Source of the DNA: Burkholderia sp. Ax-1719
Lineage (GTDB): Bacteria > Pseudomonadota > Gammaproteobacteria > Burkholderiales > Burkholderiaceae
Assembly: GCF_011753055.1 (NCBI RefSeq)
Contig: NZ_VWWJ01000005.1
Location: forward strand, 343,422-407,421
Length of the DNA: 64,000 bases
Direction of reading: 5' to 3'
How positions within the stretch are numbered: position 1 is the first letter of the stretch; the number at the start of each line of letters is the position of its first letter. The translations under genes and the position numbers were made by a program. Under the pieces are notes generated by a model that worked only from the letters and a program-made list of their open reading frames with translations, did no database searches and was not told the origin of the DNA. Of this stretch, positions 53,144-60,434 are shown piece after piece.

Positions 53144-53507
53144 GGTCGAGCCTCCTGGTCGCGCCCGGGACGGAAAAGGGGTTTCCGAATCACTGGGCTT
53201 TGTAAATGATAACCATTACCATTTAGAATTGCCAGAATAACCAGGGTGGCAGGCGGGGCAAAGCGCCAGGGCCGGGCAAGTGTCGACATCGCTTCGCGCT
53301 GAGGACTGCTCAACGCCGCAGCCGCCATCGCCTGTTGCCGCCTTTGCAAAGGCACGGCGACACCGACGCAGCATCCGCGACACACCGCGCGGCGAGTACG
53401 ACAACACAGATTTCCAACCAGAATCGCGGGGAACCGGCTGCTTGCGCACCAGGTCCGCGCACGGCCGTTTGCTGCGATCGACGCATGTTGATCCAGGAGG
53501 CAGAACG
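53144..53507. other. Divergent promoter region between the sodA operon and the acylase gene
   Basis: 364 bp, holding the Fur box at 53208-53222. The stretch 53280-53507 stays open in frame with the acylase but reads as low-complexity Arg/Ser/Thr sequence, and a strong AGGAGG at 53495-53500 marks the real start. Confidence 0.5.
53208..53222. promoter_or_regulatory. Fur box upstream of the orfX-sodA-mntH set
   Basis: TGATAACCATTACCA agrees with the 7-1-7 Fur core TGATAAT-N-ATTATCA in 12 of 14 palindrome positions, inside the AT stretch AAATGATAACCATTACCATT. It lies 65 bp before the orfX-like gene and 286 bp before the acylase. Confidence 0.7.
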
Positions 53508-56027
53508 ATGCGTGTGCAGGACCCGAAACAGGCAGATCGATATCGAACGAGCAGGGCAGCCGCCGTATTGGCGCTGCTGGGTGCGCTGGTTTTGCCGGGC
53601 TGCGCGCCCGGCGTAAAGAGCGGCGCGCCGGATGCGCCCGACGTAGCCGCCACGCGCGCCGCGGACATCGACGCCATCGCCGCGACGCCGCTGCGCGCCA
53701 CCATTCGCCGCACGGCCTATGGCGTGCCGCATATCGAGGCCGCCAACTGGAGCGGTCTGGGTTACGGCTACGGCTACGCGCAGGCGAGCGACGATCTTTG
53801 CACGCTCGCGGACGGCTTCGTGACCTGGCGCGGCGAGCGCTCGCGTTACTTCGGTCCGGCCGAACACACGCCGACTTACTCGACCATCGGCCGTCCCGAG
53901 AACCTGGACGCGGACTTCTACTATCGCTTCCTCGTCGACGATGCGGCGCTCGCGCGCTATGAATTGCAGCAATCCGGCGAGATCCAGGCGCTTGCCCACG
54001 GCTTCGCGGCGGGCTACGACCGCTATGTGAAGGAAATCCAGGCGGGTGGCCACGCGGGGGCGCACGCGGCCTGCCGCGCCGCGCCGTGGGTGAAACCCAT
54101 CGATGCGCGCGACGTCTACCGGCGCATGCTCGCCGCCATGTATGCGGGCGGTTACGCGCGTTTTGTCCACGCGATCGCCCACGCCCAGCCGCCCGTGCCG
54201 GCGCAGGTCTCTGCCCAGCCGCAGGCGCTTCAGGAGGCCCACGTGCCGTATCTGCAGGCGGGCGGCGCGGCGGGCATCGGCAGCAATGCGATTGCCTTCG
54301 GCAGCGACGCCACCGGCACGCCGAGCGGTCTGCTGTTCGGCAATCCTCACTGGTTCTGGCGCGGTCCCGACCGCTTTTACCAGGCGCAACTGACGATTCC
54401 CGGCAAGCTCGACGTGAGCGGCGCGGCCTTTCTCGGTGCGCCGGTCGTGATGATCGGCTTCAATCGCGATGTGGCGTGGAGCCTGACGGTCTCGTCGGCG
54501 CGGCGCTTCGGCCTGTTCCGGCTGGCGCTCGCGCCCGGTCGCCCGGATGCGTATCTGATCGACGGCAAGCCCGAGCCAATGCGCGCCGAGCGCATCAGCG
54601 TCGAAACCCGCAACGCCGACGGCACGACTGGCACCGTCACGCGCACGCTATACCGCACGCGCTTTGGGCCGCTGGTCGACCTGTCGGGCCTCTCGCCGGC
54701 GCTGGCGGCGAATGCGCAGACGGCCTTCGCGATCCGCGACATCAACGCCGACAACACCCGGACGTTCGACACCTTCCTGCGCTGGGACCGCGCGGATTCG
54801 CTCGAACACTTCATGCGGATCACGCGCGACGATGCGTCGATGCCCTGGGTCAACACGCTCGCGGTCGGGCGCAACGACGCGCGCGCCTGGTATGCGGATA
54901 TCGGCGCGATCCCGGACGTGCCCGAGGCGCTGTCGGCGCACTGCACGATCGAACCGATCGCGCGGGCACTCGCCGCGAAGGCGCGCGGCGTGCCGGTGCT
55001 GGACGGCTCGCGCGCGGCCTGCAACTGGGCCGATGCGCCTATTGCGCGGCAGCCCGGCGCGTTGCCGCCCGCAGCCATGCCCGGCCTCGTGCGCCGCGAC
55101 TACGTGGCGAACATGAACAACAGCTACGTGTTCGCCAATCCGGCCGCGCCGCTTGGCGGCTATGGCGCGATCTTCGACAGCCAGGAAGGCTTGTCGTTGC
55201 GCGCGCAACTGGGCTTGCAGATGATCCGCGCGCGCCTGGAAGGCCAGGACGGTTTCGCGGGACGGCGCGCGGACAGCGCGAGCGTGCGGGCAATGACGCT
55301 CGATAGCCGCGCGCTTTCGGCGGAGCGCTTCAAGGCAGATGTGCTGGCGGCTGCCTGTACGGGTGACGCGACCTCGCCTTCGCCTTCGTCTTCGTCAGCG
55401 GAAACGGAAACGCTTGCCGCCGCCTGCAATGCGCTGCGCCGCTGGGACAACACCGGCAACGCCGACGCGCGTGGCGCGAATCTCTGGGACGCGTTCTGGA
55501 CGCATCTGCAGGCCGCCAGGACGGGCTGGGCGTACACGGTGCCGGCAAACGCCGCCGATCCGCTCAACACGCCGCGCGGCCTGACCCTCGACGCCGCCTT
55601 CGCGCGGACAACCCTGATCGCCGCCGCCGACGATCTGCGCCGCGCGCACCTTGCGCCGGACAGCCCGCGCGGCGCGGCGCTCTACGCCACGCGCGCAGGC
55701 GTGCGCGTGCCGCTGTTCGGCGGTTGCACGGGGCAGGGCTATTTCACGGCGGCGTGCTCGCAGACACATGTGGACGAGCCGGATGGCCTTGCGCTGGACG
55801 GCAACCCGAACGGCAACAGCTATATGCAGGTGGTGAGCTTCGACGCCGATGGGCCGCAGGCCTGGACCTTCCTCACGACCTCGCTGTCCGACGATCCCGC
55901 ATCGCCGCACGCGGGCGACTACACGCAGCGCTATGCAACGAAGTCATGGGTGAAGATGCCGTACACGCGCGCGCAGATCGAGGCCGACCCGGCGCTGGAC
56001 GTCACCGTGCTGGACAGCGGCCACTGA
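53508..56027 (+). CDS. PvdQ-like Ntn-hydrolase acylase, lipoprotein
   Basis: 839 aa from the ATG at 53508 with AGGAGG seven bases before it. A lipobox is at LPGC (Cys32), so the precursor is probably lipidated and periplasmic. Penicillin-acylase fold: the autocatalytic cleavage site is Gly258-Ser259 in GIGSNAIAFGS. The following NPHWFWRGPDRFYQAQLTIPGKLDVSGA resembles PvdQ of P. aeruginosa, which removes the fatty acyl tail of the pyoverdine precursor and also cleaves long-chain acyl-homoserine lactones. Beside a lipid-initiated siderophore NRPS, siderophore deacylation is the preferred role; quorum quenching is the alternative. Confidence 0.88.
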   Translation: MRVQDPKQADRYRTSRAAAVLALLGALVLPGCAPGVKSGAPDAPDVAATRAADIDAIAATPLRATIRRTAYGVPHIEAANWSGLGYGYGYAQASDDLCTLADGFVTWRGERSRYFGPAEHTPTYSTIGRPENLDADFYYRFLVDDAALARYELQQSGEIQALAHGFAAGYDRYVKEIQAGGHAGAHAACRAAPWVKPIDARDVYRRMLAAMYAGGYARFVHAIAHAQPPVPAQVSAQPQALQEAHVPYLQAGGAAGIGSNAIAFGSDATGTPSGLLFGNPHWFWRGPDRFYQAQLTIPGKLDVSGAAFLGAPVVMIGFNRDVAWSLTVSSARRFGLFRLALAPGRPDAYLIDGKPEPMRAERISVETRNADGTTGTVTRTLYRTRFGPLVDLSGLSPALAANAQTAFAIRDINADNTRTFDTFLRWDRADSLEHFMRITRDDASMPWVNTLAVGRNDARAWYADIGAIPDVPEALSAHCTIEPIARALAAKARGVPVLDGSRAACNWADAPIARQPGALPPAAMPGLVRRDYVANMNNSYVFANPAAPLGGYGAIFDSQEGLSLRAQLGLQMIRARLEGQDGFAGRRADSASVRAMTLDSRALSAERFKADVLAAACTGDATSPSPSSSSAETETLAAACNALRRWDNTGNADARGANLWDAFWTHLQAARTGWAYTVPANAADPLNTPRGLTLDAAFARTTLIAAADDLRRAHLAPDSPRGAALYATRAGVRVPLFGGCTGQGYFTAACSQTHVDEPDGLALDGNPNGNSYMQVVSFDADGPQAWTFLTTSLSDDPASPHAGDYTQRYATKSWVKMPYTRAQIEADPALDVTVLDSGH

Positions 56028-56046
56028 GCCTGCGCTGGTGAAAGAC

Positions 56047-56071
56047 GGCCGCGCCGGAAGAGGGCGCGGCC
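56047..56071 (+). terminator. Stem-loop after the acylase gene
   Basis: GGCCGCGCC (56047-56055) and GGCGCGGCC (56063-56071) are perfect 9-bp arms with a 7-base loop, 20 bp after the stop. There is no T-run, so it may be a weak terminator or 3'-end stabiliser. Confidence 0.45.
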
Positions 56072-56459
56072 ATTGACGGGCGATTTACGTGATTTTCTTT
56101 ACGTCGCCAATAGCGCGGCTATCAGGCGATTTACGCGCGCAATCTAGTTGGCATTCCAAAGTATTGATAAAAAATCCGTTCAAGCGATGTCACAAGTCAG
56201 GTACGTGTCGATGCATGCATTGCGCATCATCGGAGATCGCGTACAGAGCGCCGCGCGGGACCTTAATCGAAATTCGTGACGGCAACCAGCAATTCCCTAT
56301 GGATCGTAGTTTTAAATCTGCTTACGGCGCTTTGGATAATCTTTTTTACAAATTCCTCAAGTCATTGTCCGAACGGGGAATTCACCGACTGGATCCGTCC
56401 GCATCAGGCGAGCAGGTCGGTCTGACGGGTTGACAGCATGCCCTGCAAATACTAAGTTT

Positions 56460-56483
56460 TAAAAAGAAATAAGAATGATTCGT
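56460..56483 (+). promoter_or_regulatory. Iron-starvation-sigma-type promoter (PvdS/OrbS-like)
   Basis: TAAAA (56460-56464), 16 bases, then CGT (56481-56483). This is the spacing of the PvdS iron-starvation box (TAAAT-N16-CGT), also described as TAAA-N17-CGT(C) for OrbS. A Fur-like ATAAGAATGATTC overlaps the spacer. It lies 130 bp before mbtH. No sigma gene is in the window. Confidence 0.55.
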
Positions 56484-56612
56484 GTTTACGTTAGTATTTG
56501 TAAGTGATCCCGGGGCGAGAACCCGGGACCCGAATCTCAGGCATCGCCGGCGTTGCAGGACGCAGCGCGACATCATCCGAACCAACCGCAATCGCACAAC
56601 AGGAGAGCCGTC

Positions 56613-56846
56613 ATGAGCTGGGGCGACGACAACACGCATTTCCACGTCGTGGTGAATCACGAAGAGCAGTACTCGATCTGGCCGGACTACAAGGCGATTC
56701 CGGCGGGCTGGCGCGAAGCGGGCAAGTCGGGCAACAAGGCCGATTGCCTGGCCTGGATCGACGAAGTCTGGACCGACATGCGCCCGCTGAGCCTGCGCCG
56801 CGCGATGGAGCAGGCCGAGTCCGCGCAAGGCGGCAACGCGGCCTGA
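56613..56846 (+). CDS. MbtH-like protein
   Basis: 77 aa. Conserved MbtH signature: N-x-E-x2-YS-x-WP in [13 protein letters not shown], then GW-x4-G and [10 protein letters not shown]. These small proteins bind and activate adenylation domains of NRPS enzymes. AGGAGAG gives a good start. It is the first gene after the predicted iron-starvation promoter and stands 4 bp ahead of the thioesterase gene, as in the orb and mba siderophore loci of Burkholderia. Marks the beginning of the biosynthetic operon. Confidence 0.96.
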   Translation: MSWGDDNTHFHVVVNHEEQYSIWPDYKAIPAGWREAGKSGNKADCLAWIDEVWTDMRPLSLRRAMEQAESAQGGNAA

Positions 56847-56850
56847 CGCG

Positions 56851-57675
56851 ATGCCGTTGAACGCCACCGCGGCGCAGAGCGTCACGCCGCCGCTTGAAAT
56901 GCCGCTTGAGTTGCCGATCGAGCTTATCTGCCTGCCGCACGCGGGCGGCGCTGCGGCTTCGTACCGTCGCTGGCAGGCCGCGCTGCCGCGCGGCGTGCGC
57001 GTGTTCGCGCCGGATTACGCGGGCCACGGCCTGCGCCGTGCGCAGCCGCCGCATCGCGCCTGGACGCCGTTGATCGACGCGCTGGCCGATGAAGTCGTCG
57101 CACGCGTGCCCCGGCACGCGCCGTTTGCCGTGTTCGGTCACAGCATGGGCGCGCTGGCGGGCTACGAGCTGTGTCACGCGCTGCGCGAGCGCGACGGGCG
57201 CGAGCCGGTTTGGTTCGGCGCTTCGGCGTCGGTGGCGCCCGAGCGCCGCACGCTCGAAACGCACTGGCTCGACTGCCCGCGCGAGACGATGGCCGCGAAG
57301 CTCGCGGCACTGGGCGGCACGCCCGCCGAACTGCTCGCCGACGCCGATTTCCTCGACCTGGTGCTGCCGGTGCTGCGCGCCGACTTTCACCTCTGCGGCG
57401 TTTATCTCTCGCATCTGCGGGCCGAGTGGACGCGTGCGCCGCGCGCGCCGCTTGCCTGCGCGCTGGAGGTTTTCACCGGCCGCGAGGATGCCGCGACCGC
57501 GCATAGCGCCGATGTCACCGCCTGGCGCGATTGCGCGCAGGGCCCGTTCGCGCAGCATGCTTTCGACGGCGGCCACTTCTATCTCGACACGCACGCGGCG
57601 CCGCTGCTGCGCCACATCGGCGCGGCGCTGGCGTCGTGCGCGTCCCATCCCCTTGCGCAAGGTCTCGTCACATGA
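56851..57675 (+). CDS. Type II thioesterase
   Basis: 274 aa alpha/beta hydrolase of the GrsT/RifR kind. LPHAGGAAASYRRW near residue 29, nucleophile Ser98 in GHSMG, and the catalytic histidine in FDGGHFYLD. Type II thioesterases remove wrong or stalled acyl groups from carrier domains and so keep the NRPS active. Its stop overlaps the start of the dioxygenase gene (ATGA at 57672-57675). Confidence 0.93.
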   Translation: MPLNATAAQSVTPPLEMPLELPIELICLPHAGGAAASYRRWQAALPRGVRVFAPDYAGHGLRRAQPPHRAWTPLIDALADEVVARVPRHAPFAVFGHSMGALAGYELCHALRERDGREPVWFGASASVAPERRTLETHWLDCPRETMAAKLAALGGTPAELLADADFLDLVLPVLRADFHLCGVYLSHLRAEWTRAPRAPLACALEVFTGREDAATAHSADVTAWRDCAQGPFAQHAFDGGHFYLDTHAAPLLRHIGAALASCASHPLAQGLVT

Positions 57676-58667
57676 ACGCTGCCGTCATCGACAACGCCGC
57701 ATCGGCCACGCTCGCGCAGGAGATCATCGAGCACTACGGCACCCGCGTGCTGTGCGTGAGCCCGCGTGCGAATGCCGACACGAATCTCGACGCGCACTGG
57801 CCCGAGGTCGCCGCGCTGCTCGGCCGTGCGCGCCACGTGCAGGGCGGCGTGCTGCTGCGCGGCTTCGAAGCGCCGGGCGCGGACGGTTTCGGCCAGGTTG
57901 CCGCGCGTCTGGGTGAGCCCTTGCTCGACTACGAGTTTGGCTCCACGCCGCGCAAGCGCATCGAAAAGCGCGTGTATTCCTCGACTGAATATCCGGCCGA
58001 TCAATGGATCGATCAGCATAACGAACAGTCGTACACCACGCATTGGCCCTCGACGATCTGGTTCTATTGCGAGATCGCGGCGCAGCAGGGCGGCGCCACG
58101 CCCATCGCCGATAGCCGCCTCGTGCATGCGCGACTCGATCCCGCGCTGCGCCGCCGTTTTGCGGAACAGGGCGTGATGTACGTGCGCAATTACGGCAATG
58201 GCCTGGATCTGCCGTGGCAGCAGGTGTTTGGCACCGAAGACCGCGCCGAAGTCGAGCGCTATTGCGCGACGCATCGCATCGGCTGGGAATGGCTCGACGA
58301 CGGCGAGGCGCTGCGCACGCGCCAGGTGTGTCAGTCCGAGTTGCGCCATCCCGTGACCGGCGAGACCGTCTGGTTCAACCAGGCGCATCTGTTCCATGTC
58401 ACCAATCTGCCCGATGCCGTGCGCGAGGCGCTGCTCGACGTGGTCGACGAAGACCGCCTGCCGCGTCAGACCCTGTTCGGCGACGGCAGCCCGATTCCCG
58501 ACGCGATGCTCGACGAGATCCGCGCGGTTTATCGCGAGAGCCTGCTTGCGTTCGACTGGCGCGCTGCCGATCTGCTGATGCTCGACAACCTGCTGATGTC
58601 GCACGGCCGCGCGCCGTTTGCCGGACCGCGCCGCGTGCTGGTCGCGATGAGCGGGCCGCCCGCCTGA
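57672..58667 (+). CDS. TauD/TfdA-family (SyrP-like) Fe(II)/2-oxoglutarate dioxygenase
   Basis: 331 aa. Iron ligands His116 and Glu118 (QHNEQSY) and His311 (MSHGRAPF), with the 2-oxoglutarate arginine in GPRRVL. This H-x-E triad places it with the SyrP/CAS-like hydroxylases that act on carrier-bound or free amino acids; OrbG in ornibactin clusters is another example. Beta-hydroxylation of aspartate gives the hydroxycarboxylate iron ligand found in such siderophores. Overlaps the thioesterase by 4 bp. Substrate is inferred from the cluster type. Confidence 0.88.
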   Translation: MNAAVIDNAASATLAQEIIEHYGTRVLCVSPRANADTNLDAHWPEVAALLGRARHVQGGVLLRGFEAPGADGFGQVAARLGEPLLDYEFGSTPRKRIEKRVYSSTEYPADQWIDQHNEQSYTTHWPSTIWFYCEIAAQQGGATPIADSRLVHARLDPALRRRFAEQGVMYVRNYGNGLDLPWQQVFGTEDRAEVERYCATHRIGWEWLDDGEALRTRQVCQSELRHPVTGETVWFNQAHLFHVTNLPDAVREALLDVVDEDRLPRQTLFGDGSPIPDAMLDEIRAVYRESLLAFDWRAADLLMLDNLLMSHGRAPFAGPRRVLVAMSGPPA

Positions 58668-58763
58668 CGCACGCATTTTCGCTGGCGGCGCGCGCCGCAG
58701 CGATCCACCCTGGCTTTGCAGCCCCAGCCGTCATTCCCCTCGCCTCCAGAAGGACTCCTGACG

Positions 58764-60218
58764 ATGTCGCAACCCTCTATCTCGCCCAGCGCGGCGCTCT
58801 TCGACTTTACGCCGTTCGAAGGTCAGAGCGACGAGCATGTCGCGCTCATCAAGCGCTTTGCCGCCGCGCTGCCGTTTCGCAGCGCAGTCGTCGACGAACT
58901 GGTGCTCGACGGCCAGTTCCACCGCCGCCCGCTGCGTCCCGAGGACTTCGAGTTTCTCAAGTTCCGCAAGCCGGTGCGCACGCACAACGTGAGCCGTCTG
59001 CCGTCGCTGGCTTCGAACCGCACGCTGTTGTCGATCTACGAACTGGATATCGCGCGCCCGCCGCTGCAGACCGGCGACGCGCAGTCGGACGACCGCAGCC
59101 GGCACTTCGGCGCCTATCACGCCGATGAAGTGCGCGTGCTGGGCGCGCAGATCGCGCCGTTTCTCGAAGGCTACGCGTTCGACTACCTGAGCCGCGACAC
59201 CGACAGCGCCACGCAGGGCGACGCCGCCGCGGCGCGCCTGACGCGTCTGATCGGCGATGAACTCGCGTTCTGGGAGGACAATTTCGCGCGTCTGGTGCGC
59301 AACGATTACCTCGCCGACGGCCTGCGCTTTATCGCCGTGCAGCGCTGGGCGCTGCTGCCGTCGAAGCGTCACGCACTGGCGCGCGCGGCGGCGAGCGGCT
59401 TTTTCGACGTGCTGCCCGCTGCGTTGCACCCGACGCTGGCGCTCGATCACGCGAGCGAAAACCTGCTCGAACGCGTCGCCGAAGCCGCGCAGATCACGCG
59501 CGAGCAACACTCGTACTGGCAGTTCTATCTGCCGACGAGCCTCGCCAAATGCAATCTGCTGTATGCGCTCGGACGCCGTCCGGATCGCGCCTTCGGCCTG
59601 ATCGGCGCAGCCTTTGCGGCGCAAGCGGAGCAGCTTGCGTTCGTGGCGGCGCTCACGCGTGCATGCGCCCATCTCACACGCGGCGGCGCGGCGCCCGATG
59701 CGGGCGCGGACCGTCAACGCGAACTGGCGCGCCGCTTTGCGGACACGCTGCGCGAACTCGAAACCCACTACGGCGTGGCCGCGCGCGAGCAGTGCATGCA
59801 AGGCTTCGCCGCCGCCGAGCGCCTGTGCGAACGCGCTCGCTGGGACCTGGGCGAACAGTTGCGCTGGCTGTCGGCGATCGAGCGCTTCTGCGAATTCGCC
59901 CGCCGCATCAGCACGCGCATTTACGCCGAATTTCCCGACATCGACCGCGAAACGTTTGTGGAACCGCATGAGATGTGCTCGACCACGCACGTCCACAACG
60001 ATCACCGTCTCGTGACGATCGAAGCGGGCGAAATGCTGTTTTGGGGCAACGTCGGCATGCAGTTGAAGATGAACGAGGGCGACATGGTGCTGATCCCCGA
60101 TGGCCGCCTGCATGGCTCGACCGTCGTGTCGGGCGAGTGCACCTATCACCAGCCGATCATTCCCGATCCGTGGGTTGAAGCGCTGATGGCCGAACTGGAC
60201 GCGCCCGTCGCGGCGTAA
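58764..60218 (+). CDS. SznF-like N-N bond-forming enzyme (heme-oxygenase-like plus cupin)
   Basis: 484 aa from the ATG at 58764 (AAGGACTCCTGACG leader). Domain order matches SznF of streptozotocin synthesis: an N-terminal helical part, a central heme-oxygenase-like domain with H-x-YWQFYLPTSL and EQLRWLSA, and a C-terminal cupin. The cupin iron ligands of SznF (two His in T-H-x-H, one in RLHG) align as His409, His411 and His450. In SznF the cupin rearranges a hydroxylated arginine guanidine to an N-nitroso product. Homologues occur in the gramibactin-type clusters that make graminine. By eye, the diiron ligands of the central domain are not clearly all kept. Confidence 0.82.
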   Translation: MSQPSISPSAALFDFTPFEGQSDEHVALIKRFAAALPFRSAVVDELVLDGQFHRRPLRPEDFEFLKFRKPVRTHNVSRLPSLASNRTLLSIYELDIARPPLQTGDAQSDDRSRHFGAYHADEVRVLGAQIAPFLEGYAFDYLSRDTDSATQGDAAAARLTRLIGDELAFWEDNFARLVRNDYLADGLRFIAVQRWALLPSKRHALARAAASGFFDVLPAALHPTLALDHASENLLERVAEAAQITREQHSYWQFYLPTSLAKCNLLYALGRRPDRAFGLIGAAFAAQAEQLAFVAALTRACAHLTRGGAAPDAGADRQRELARRFADTLRELETHYGVAAREQCMQGFAAAERLCERARWDLGEQLRWLSAIERFCEFARRISTRIYAEFPDIDRETFVEPHEMCSTTHVHNDHRLVTIEAGEMLFWGNVGMQLKMNEGDMVLIPDGRLHGSTVVSGECTYHQPIIPDPWVEALMAELDAPVAA

Positions 60219-60272
60219 CACGTCTGGCACCGCTGAATACGCACTAGAAACACAACAAGCCTTACCCGGCCA

Positions 60273-60292
60273 GCCCGCCGCGCGCGGCGGGC
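60273..60292. other. GC-rich perfect palindrome
   Basis: GCCCGCCGCG (60273-60282) and CGCGGCGGGC (60283-60292) are exact inverted copies. It lies in the 216-bp gap between the SznF-like gene and the NRPS gene and might attenuate transcription into the latter; no T tract follows. Confidence 0.35.
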
Positions 60293-60434
60293 GCCGTCAG
60301 ATCACCAGACGCTCATCCGAAGCGCGACGACTTCTCCCCACGAAAAATCCGCATGAACGCGCGGCCGCGAACGGCGCGCATGGCGGGTGCGTTTGCGAAC
60401 GAACGCACCTCATCGACGAATGCAAGGGAGCATG

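Larger units (their letters stand above)
56028..56612. other. AT-rich intergenic region with terminator and siderophore promoter
   Basis: 585 bp. It holds a stem-loop after the acylase (56047-56071), a direct repeat GGCGATTTACG (56079-56089 and 56125-56135), and an iron-starvation-type promoter (56460-56483) before mbtH. An ORF at 56089-56433 has no protein-like features. AT content is much higher than in the coding DNA on both sides. Confidence 0.55.

Noticed and set aside
53508..56027. Calling the acylase a dedicated AHL quorum-quencher
   Set aside because: Sequence cannot separate AHL from siderophore acyl substrates, and the neighbours favour siderophore maturation.
56089..56433. 114-codon ORF in the acylase-mbtH gap
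   Set aside because: No ribosome site or family resemblance, and it lies in AT-rich intergenic DNA with repeats.
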